Positions 59,620-64,000 of a stretch of 64,000 bases of DNA are shown piece after piece. Within the stretch, counting starts at the first letter, position 1; every line of letters starts with the position of its first letter. Below the pieces are notes generated by a model that was given only the letters and a program-made list of their open reading frames with translations, was not told where the DNA came from and made no database searches. Made by a program: the position numbers and the translations under genes. This DNA comes from Duganella aceris (lineage in GTDB: Bacteria > Pseudomonadota > Gammaproteobacteria > Burkholderiales > Burkholderiaceae_D), in the NCBI RefSeq assembly GCF_011090165.1, contig NZ_JAADJT010000011.1, positions 186,001-250,000 of the forward strand, given 5' to 3'.

Positions 59620-60618
59620 TCATTCTTTACGGGTAGGTTGTGCGGTGGCTGCGGTGGCGACGTCGGTCTCGCAGACGTCTTTCGGCAGGGCTTTCACCGC
59701 TGCGGCCGCTTCATTGCGTTTGGCGTCCTGGTGCATCATGTGGTTCATGCAGACCGAGCCTTCCGCCACGCAACGGTTCAGCACCAGGTCGTACAGGCCT
59801 TTGTCGACGCTGCCGAAGTGCATGATCGGATGCTTGATGGTCGGCTTGTCCAGCGCCTGGAACTCGGCGCGGGTCAGCGCGCCGCCGGCGCGGGTCTTGG
59901 CCACCCAGGCGTCGAAGTCGGCTTGCGACACACCGTGGTACTTGAACTTCATGTCCGAGAAGCCGGCGCCGCTGTAGTTCGACGAGAAGCCGTCGTACAC
60001 GCCCACCTTGTTCATCACCGCGTTCAGCTGCGTCTCCATGCCTGGCATGGTGTAGACCATGCCGGCCAGCGCAGGAATATAGAACGCGTTCATCACGCTC
60101 GACGAGGTCATCTTGAACACGACCGGCACGTCGATCGGGGTCACCAGCTCGTTGACGGTGGCGATGCCCTGCTCCGGATAGATGAACATCCACTTCCAGT
60201 CCATCGACACCACTTGCACTTCCAGCGGCTTGATGCCGGCCACGACCGGACGGTGTTCGTCGATGCGGCTCAGCGGACGGTACGGGTCCAGCAGGTGGGT
60301 GTAGATCCAGGTGATCAGGCCCAGCACGATGATGATCAGCAGCGGAGCGCCCCAAATCAACAGCTCGAGCTTGGTGGAGTGATCCCAGTCGGGCGTATAT
60401 TCGGCCGAAGTATTTGACCTCCTATAGCGCCAAGCGAACAGACAGATCAAAAACATAACGGGTACGATAATCAACAGCATCAGCAAGGTTGACACAACAA
60501 CAAGGTGTGCCTGCTGGGCTGCGATATCTCCGGACGGGTTCAACACGACCGTGTTGCAGCCGGTAAGCCACAACAACGGTGCGAGGAAGAGTCCACGACG
60601 AGCGATAGGAGGAATCAT
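59620..60618 (-). CDS. cyoA: cytochrome o ubiquinol oxidase subunit II
   Basis: The 332-residue subunit II starts as a lipoprotein (MIPPIARRGLFLAPLLWLTG followed by Cys), has two helices (about residues 42-65 and 85-105), and a periplasmic cupredoxin-like domain. It lacks the CuA cysteine motif, as in quinol oxidases, and carries the family segments SMDWKWMFIYPEQGIATVNE, FKMTSSSVMNAFYIPALAGM and MPGMETQLNAV. The C-terminal 40 residues are an extra cysteine-containing tail. The ATG at 60618 gives the lipobox; 60651 is a weaker option. It is the first gene of cyoABCD-SURF1-RegBA. The upstream region is shared with the MFS gene. Confidence 0.95.
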   Translation of the reverse strand: MIPPIARRGLFLAPLLWLTGCNTVVLNPSGDIAAQQAHLVVVSTLLMLLIIVPVMFLICLFAWRYRRSNTSAEYTPDWDHSTKLELLIWGAPLLIIIVLGLITWIYTHLLDPYRPLSRIDEHRPVVAGIKPLEVQVVSMDWKWMFIYPEQGIATVNELVTPIDVPVVFKMTSSSVMNAFYIPALAGMVYTMPGMETQLNAVMNKVGVYDGFSSNYSGAGFSDMKFKYHGVSQADFDAWVAKTRAGGALTRAEFQALDKPTIKHPIMHFGSVDKGLYDLVLNRCVAEGSVCMNHMMHQDAKRNEAAAAVKALPKDVCETDVATAATAQPTRKE

Positions 60619-60752
60619 GCGGTAATGTACGTTACAGAATATGGATAACATGCTACTGTACCTATTACGAACTGTTCTTGCCATTGGACACTTTGTCCTA
60701 CCCGGCGGGGATGGTACACGTGATAATAATTAATCAATGCGAGACAGAGACT

Positions 60753-62102
60753 ATGGCTAACACGACTACACTGACGGGCGTCCAGGCTGGCGTCCATGAA
60801 CATCCTCAAACCAGCCAGGGCGCACGCAACATCAACGCCAGGGACGGGCACATCTCCCCGGGTGAGATTGCCATCGGCGTCGTCATTGGACGCGCCTCCG
60901 AATACTTCGACTTCTTTGTCTACGCCATCGCTTCGGCGCTGGTTTTCCCGTCGGTTTTCTTCCCATATGAGAGCCGGCTGGACGGGACACTATACGCCTT
61001 TGCGATCTTCTCGCTTGCGTTTATTGCACGACCGATCGGGACTGTCGCATTTATGGCAGTTCAACACCATTTCACAAGGGAAGCCAAGCTGACGCTGGCC
61101 CTGTTGATTATGGGCGTATCCACCGCCGGTATCGCCTTCCTTCCGGACTATGCCACATTGGGGACCACCTCGATCGTGATCCTGTCGCTGTTGCGGATTG
61201 GTCAAGGGATCGCCCAGGGCGGCTCGTGGGACGGCCTGCCGTCGCTGCTGGCGCTGAACGCGCCGGAGAACAAGCGCGGCTGGTACGCGATGCTGGGCCA
61301 GCTGGGCGCGCCGATCGGCTTCATGATCGCCGCCGGCCTGTTCGCCTACCTGCTGGCCAACCTGACCTCGCTCGACTTCCTCGAATGGGGCTGGCGCTAT
61401 CCGTTCTATGTGGCCTTCGCCATCAACGTGGTCGCGCTGTTCGCCCGTCTGCGCCTGGTGACCACCACCGAATACTCGCATCTGCTGGATGAGCGTCAGC
61501 TGGAGCCGGTCAGCGTCTTCGAGCTGATGCGCAACCAGGGCCGCAACGTGCTGATCGGCGCGCTGGCCGCCCTGGCCAGCTACGCGCTGTTCCACCTGGT
61601 CACGGTGTTCCCGTTGTCGTGGATCAGCCTGTATTCGCCGCGCTCGATCGCCGGCTTCCTGCAAGTGCAGATGGTGGGTGTGACCTTGATGGCGATCTGC
61701 GTCATCATCTCCGGCCTGGTGGCCGACAAGATCGGCCGTCGCCGCACGCTGGGCACGCTGGCCATCCTGATCGCGGTATTCAGCGCCTTCGTGCCGATGC
61801 TGATCAATGGTGGCGAAATGGGCCAGGATACGTTCATCCTGCTGGGCTTCTCGCTGCTGGGTCTGTCGTACGGCCAGGCCGCCGGCGCCGTGACGTCGCA
61901 GTTCGAACAGCGCTTCCGCTACACCGGCGCGGCGTTGACGTCGGATCTGGCATGGCTGGTCGGCGCCGGTTTCGCACCGCTGGTCGCGCTGGGCGTCTCG
62001 GCCCACTTCGGCCTGGCGTACGCCGGCCTGTACCTGCTGTCCGGCGCGCTATGCTCGCTGGCCGCGCTGAGCCTGAACCGTCGCCTGGAAATCCGCGACT
62101 AA
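60753..62102 (+). CDS. MFS transporter of the metabolite:H+ symporter group
   Basis: The 449-residue transporter has twelve helices. It shows the metabolite:H+ symporter signatures GRASEYFDFFVYAIASALVF in helix 1, FIARPIGTVAFM, the LRIGQGIAQGGSWDGLPSLL segment and the cytoplasmic LVADKIGRRRTLGTLAILIA loop. Substrates in this group are carboxylates, betaines or similar small acids. The ATG at 60753 (MANTTTLTG) was chosen because a purine-rich GAGACAGAGA lies just before it and the upstream 25 residues are uncharacteristic. It is divergent from cyoA by 134 bases and is followed five bases later by a 72-bp palindrome. Confidence 0.9.
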   Translation: MANTTTLTGVQAGVHEHPQTSQGARNINARDGHISPGEIAIGVVIGRASEYFDFFVYAIASALVFPSVFFPYESRLDGTLYAFAIFSLAFIARPIGTVAFMAVQHHFTREAKLTLALLIMGVSTAGIAFLPDYATLGTTSIVILSLLRIGQGIAQGGSWDGLPSLLALNAPENKRGWYAMLGQLGAPIGFMIAAGLFAYLLANLTSLDFLEWGWRYPFYVAFAINVVALFARLRLVTTTEYSHLLDERQLEPVSVFELMRNQGRNVLIGALAALASYALFHLVTVFPLSWISLYSPRSIAGFLQVQMVGVTLMAICVIISGLVADKIGRRRTLGTLAILIAVFSAFVPMLINGGEMGQDTFILLGFSLLGLSYGQAAGAVTSQFEQRFRYTGAALTSDLAWLVGAGFAPLVALGVSAHFGLAYAGLYLLSGALCSLAALSLNRRLEIRD

Positions 62103-62106
62103 AAAC

Positions 62107-62178
62107 CGGGGTCAGTTCCGGCAACGTGCCATTTACGGAATTTATTCCGTAAATGGCACGTTGCCGGAACTGACCCCG
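62107..62178. repeat. 72-bp perfect palindrome (35-bp arms, 2-base centre)
   Basis: Arms 62107-62141 and 62144-62178 are exact inverse copies. The left arm starts CGGGGTCAG and the right arm ends CTGACCCCG, so the ends match the palindrome at 53216 while the inner part differs. It starts five bases after the MFS stop and ends 15 bases before the ketopantoate-reductase start. As RNA it would form a very stable hairpin. It probably belongs to the same REP/MITE-like family; no transposase is adjacent. Confidence 0.93.
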
Positions 62179-62193
62179 CCTTCGAGTAAATCC

Positions 62194-63189
62194 ATGAAAG
62201 TATGCATCATCGGCGCCGGCGCCATCGGCGGCTTCATCGGCACGCGGCTGGCTGCGGCCCAGGCCTGCGACCTCAGCGCCTACGCACGCGGCGCCACGCT
62301 GGCCGCGCTGCGCAAGCACGGCTGGCGGCTTGAGCAAGGCGGCGTGCTGACCAGCGCCCCGGCCCGCGCCAGCGACAACGCCACCGAACTCGGCCTGCAA
62401 GACGTCCTCATCATCGCCGTCAAGGGACAGGCGCTGGCCGCAGTCGCGCAGCAAATCGCACCGCTGATCGGACCGGAAACGATCATCCTGCCGGCCATGA
62501 ACGGCGTGCCGTGGTGGTTCGGTCGTGGTGTGGCCGCCATCGGCGACGAGCCGCTGGCCAGCGTCGACGCCGGCGGCGTGATCGCGGCGGCGCTGCCCTA
62601 CGGACAAGTGCTGGGCTGCGTGGTGCACGCCAGCACCTCGACGCCGGAGCCGGGCCTGGTCGCGCACAACATGGGCAACCGCCTGATCATCGGCGAACCG
62701 GCCGGCGGCGACTCGGCGCGGGCGCAACAGCTGGGCGCCCTGCTACGCGCCGGCGGCTTCGACGTCACCGTCTCGGCCGATGTGCGCTACGACATCTGGT
62801 ACAAGCTGTGGGGGAATATGACGCTGAATCCAGTGTCAGCCATCACCGGCGCCACCGCCGACCGCATCCTCGACGACGAACTGGTGGCCGAATTCTGCCG
62901 CGCCGCGATGCGCGAAGCGGCCGTGATCGGCGAGCGCATCGGCTGCGGCATCGCCGAGACTCCGGAACAACGCCACCTGGTCACGCGCAAGCTGGGCGCC
63001 TTCAAGAGCTCGATGCTACAGGACGCCGAAGCCGGCCGCATGCTGGAGCTGGACGCGCTGGTCGCCGCCGTGCGCGAGATCGGCCTGCGGTTGCAAGTCG
63101 CCACGCCCAACATCGACGCCCTGCTGGGCCTGACGCGGCTGTTCGGACAGGTCCGTCGACTGTACCCACAGCCGAGCGTCAATCCTTGA
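62194..63189 (+). CDS. 2-dehydropantoate 2-reductase (ketopantoate reductase family)
   Basis: The 331-residue NADPH-dependent enzyme has the Rossmann motif MKVCIIGAGAIGGFIGTRLA at the N-terminus. The family motif ILPAMNGVPWWFGRG and the catalytic-domain segment DIWYKLWGNMTLNPVSAITG (catalytic Lys, Asn) follow. A helical C-terminal half has KSSMLQDAEAGRMLELDALV. It reduces 2-dehydropantoate to pantoate in coenzyme A synthesis, though paralogues may act on other substrates. The start at 62194 is the first ATG after the palindrome. The stop overlaps the convergent ECF sigma gene by 11 bases. Confidence 0.9.
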   Translation: MKVCIIGAGAIGGFIGTRLAAAQACDLSAYARGATLAALRKHGWRLEQGGVLTSAPARASDNATELGLQDVLIIAVKGQALAAVAQQIAPLIGPETIILPAMNGVPWWFGRGVAAIGDEPLASVDAGGVIAAALPYGQVLGCVVHASTSTPEPGLVAHNMGNRLIIGEPAGGDSARAQQLGALLRAGGFDVTVSADVRYDIWYKLWGNMTLNPVSAITGATADRILDDELVAEFCRAAMREAAVIGERIGCGIAETPEQRHLVTRKLGAFKSSMLQDAEAGRMLELDALVAAVREIGLRLQVATPNIDALLGLTRLFGQVRRLYPQPSVNP

Positions 63190-63769
63190 GTGCCGCATTG
63201 GCCGACATGCCCTGCTTGCCGCGCCTGATATGTGTTTTCACTGTGCCAATGGGAAGATCCATCTGAGAGGCGATTTCGTCGTGCGAAAGTTCGGCGTAAT
63301 AGCTCAACACGATGGCTTCCCGCTGCACCGGGGAAAGGCCGATCATCGCTTCTTTCAGCGCGATACTGCGTCGCGCGGCTTCGCAGGCATGGGCAGGCGA
63401 CAAGTCGGCTGATTCAAATTCATCGGCACTTAAGGTATTGATCTCGACGCGATGCTGGGTTGCATGTGCACGCAAATAATCGATGGCCCGGCTGCGGCAT
63501 AGCATGCTGAGCCACGTGAGCACGCTGCTGCGCTCTTCGTTGTAGCTTTCGGAATTCAGCCATGCATACAAGAACACTTCCTGAACCACTTCTTCGGCAG
63601 CTTTCCTATCCTTCGTCACGCGGTATGCTTGCGCGAACAACGGCCCGCGTGCGCAAGCATAGGCTGTATCGAACGAGAGTCGCGGCACGGCGTTCGCGCC
63701 CCGTGTGCAAGAGCTGGATCGAAAATTGGCTTGTTGCGAAACACGTCTTTCCAACCGCAGCTTTTCCAT
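63179..63769 (-). CDS. ECF-type RNA polymerase sigma factor
   Basis: The 196-residue protein has a sigma-70 region 2 (about residues 45-110; AYRVTKDRKAAEEVVQEVFL and SSVLTWLSMLCRSRAIDYLR), an acidic linker and region 4 (about 145-190; LSPVQREAIVLSYYAELSHD and GTVKTHIRRGKQGM). It lacks region 3, as ECF sigma factors do. The ATG at 63769 has AGGA eight bases upstream; 63778 and 63805 are possible alternatives. The first 35 or so residues have no family match. No anti-sigma gene follows on this strand. It overlaps the ketopantoate-reductase 3' end by 11 bases and the tail of the neighbouring chemoreceptor frame by more than 160 bases. Confidence 0.88.
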   Translation of the reverse strand: MEKLRLERRVSQQANFRSSSCTRGANAVPRLSFDTAYACARGPLFAQAYRVTKDRKAAEEVVQEVFLYAWLNSESYNEERSSVLTWLSMLCRSRAIDYLRAHATQHRVEINTLSADEFESADLSPAHACEAARRSIALKEAMIGLSPVQREAIVLSYYAELSHDEIASQMDLPIGTVKTHIRRGKQGMSANAALKD

Positions 63770-64000
63770 ATTCTTCATCCTGGTAATGTATTCCCAAACC
63801 ACCATGTAACTTTACGCCATCCAATATTTCCTTATGTGTAGCAGCGCACACTAGTGACTCAGGCGCACAAATCAGTACACGCCGGGAGACAAAATGAATG
63901 TCGATGTTGAACGCATCCACCACCAGCGCCAGGCTGACCGCCTGGTCCTGCATCGACTCGGCAGCTGCGGCAGCCTCCTCCACCAGCGCCGCGTTCTGCG
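63606..64000 (-). CDS. methyl-accepting chemotaxis protein C-terminus (5' end outside window)
   Basis: The frame enters from the right edge on the reverse strand, and its first visible residues (QNAALVEEAAAAAESMQDQA) are the C-terminal adaptation helix of a chemoreceptor. VVDAFNID, the usual near-end motif, follows at about residue 32. Instead of stopping soon after, the frame runs about 100 residues more with no family character (IHFVSRRVLIC and onwards) to a stop at 63606, inside the ECF sigma gene. So the receptor has probably lost its original stop, or the tail is a natural extension. The bulk of the gene lies outside. Confidence 0.65.
   Translation of the reverse strand, partial: QNAALVEEAAAAAESMQDQAVSLALVVDAFNIDIHFVSRRVLICAPESLVCAATHKEILDGVKLHGGLGIHYQDEEYGKAAVGKTCFATSQFSIQLLHTGRERRAATLVRYSLCLRTRAVVRASIPRDEG

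Noticed and set aside
60622..60635. GTAATGTACGTTAC near-palindrome just upstream of cyoA
   Set aside because: Symmetric apart from two central positions, but it matches no regulator consensus I can name and lies only four bases from the start, so I did not call it an operator.

Overview
The window is GC-rich and reads as the chromosome of a free-living, respiring betaproteobacterium. The family content best fits Burkholderiales, Oxalobacteraceae (Massilia/Duganella type), but this is inference and the genus is not fixed. Supporting features are a bo3 quinol oxidase operon followed by SURF1 and a RegB/RegA-type pair, a PEP-CTERM protein, a SiaABCD-like locus, many very large hybrid sensor kinases, and palindromes that begin and end with GGGGTCAG/CTGACCCC. 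I saw no rRNA, tRNA, CRISPR array, insertion sequence, prophage or plasmid gene.

Layout. 1-4.5 kb: a FecR-domain protein and an OmpA-type protein face a reverse-strand set made of a STAS protein, a metallo-beta-lactamase-fold protein and a CHASE2-SpoIIE phosphatase. 4.6-12.2 kb: housekeeping and small regulators, namely an NCS2 purine permease, an ACT-like protein divergent from an Lrp regulator, a crystallin/glycine-zipper envelope protein, a frameshifted SDR gene divergent from a LysR regulator, a DUF4124 protein, a DUF481 protein and purT. 12.2-16.1 kb: a tight reverse operon of DUF2141, carotenoid oxygenase, LytS-type kinase and LytTR regulator. 16.1-22.5 kb: two divergent related hybrid kinases with different sensors. 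22.6-27.5 kb: a compact microaerobic respiration operon (CcoN with a CcoS-like N-terminus, CcoO, a mono-heme cytochrome c, SCO, a membrane protein, a group III truncated haemoglobin, DUF1971) behind an FNR-like box.

27.5-31.8 kb: a propeller-GGDEF protein, then a PEP-CTERM protein with a clear terminator. 31.8-40.9 kb: a MATE exporter, then a substrate-binding protein, a 1374-residue hybrid kinase/GGDEF/EAL protein and a TonB receptor. 40.9-45.7 kb: a chemoreceptor divergent from a SiaABCD-like c-di-GMP module. 45.7-53.3 kb: a YjjJ-type HipA kinase, a 2-hydroxyacid dehydrogenase and a 1679-residue propeller hybrid kinase. 53.2-60.6 kb: cyoABCD, SURF1, a RegB/RegA-like pair and a 2'-5' RNA ligase family gene, all reverse and tightly packed. 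60.7-64 kb: an MFS transporter, ketopantoate reductase, an ECF sigma factor and the C-terminus of a second chemoreceptor cut by the window edge.

Two themes run through the window. One is oxygen and redox adaptation: two terminal oxidases with different copper or haem accessory genes, an FNR-like site, and a redox two-component system in the bo3 operon. The other is dense phosphorelay and c-di-GMP signalling: four giant hybrid kinases or propeller sensors, three GGDEF proteins (one also EAL) and two SpoIIE-type phosphatase modules. The least conventional points are the carotenoid-oxygenase/LytSR operon, the reduced cbb3-like operon with its fused subunit I, the Sia module with a soluble CBS-type phosphatase, and the two long palindromes.
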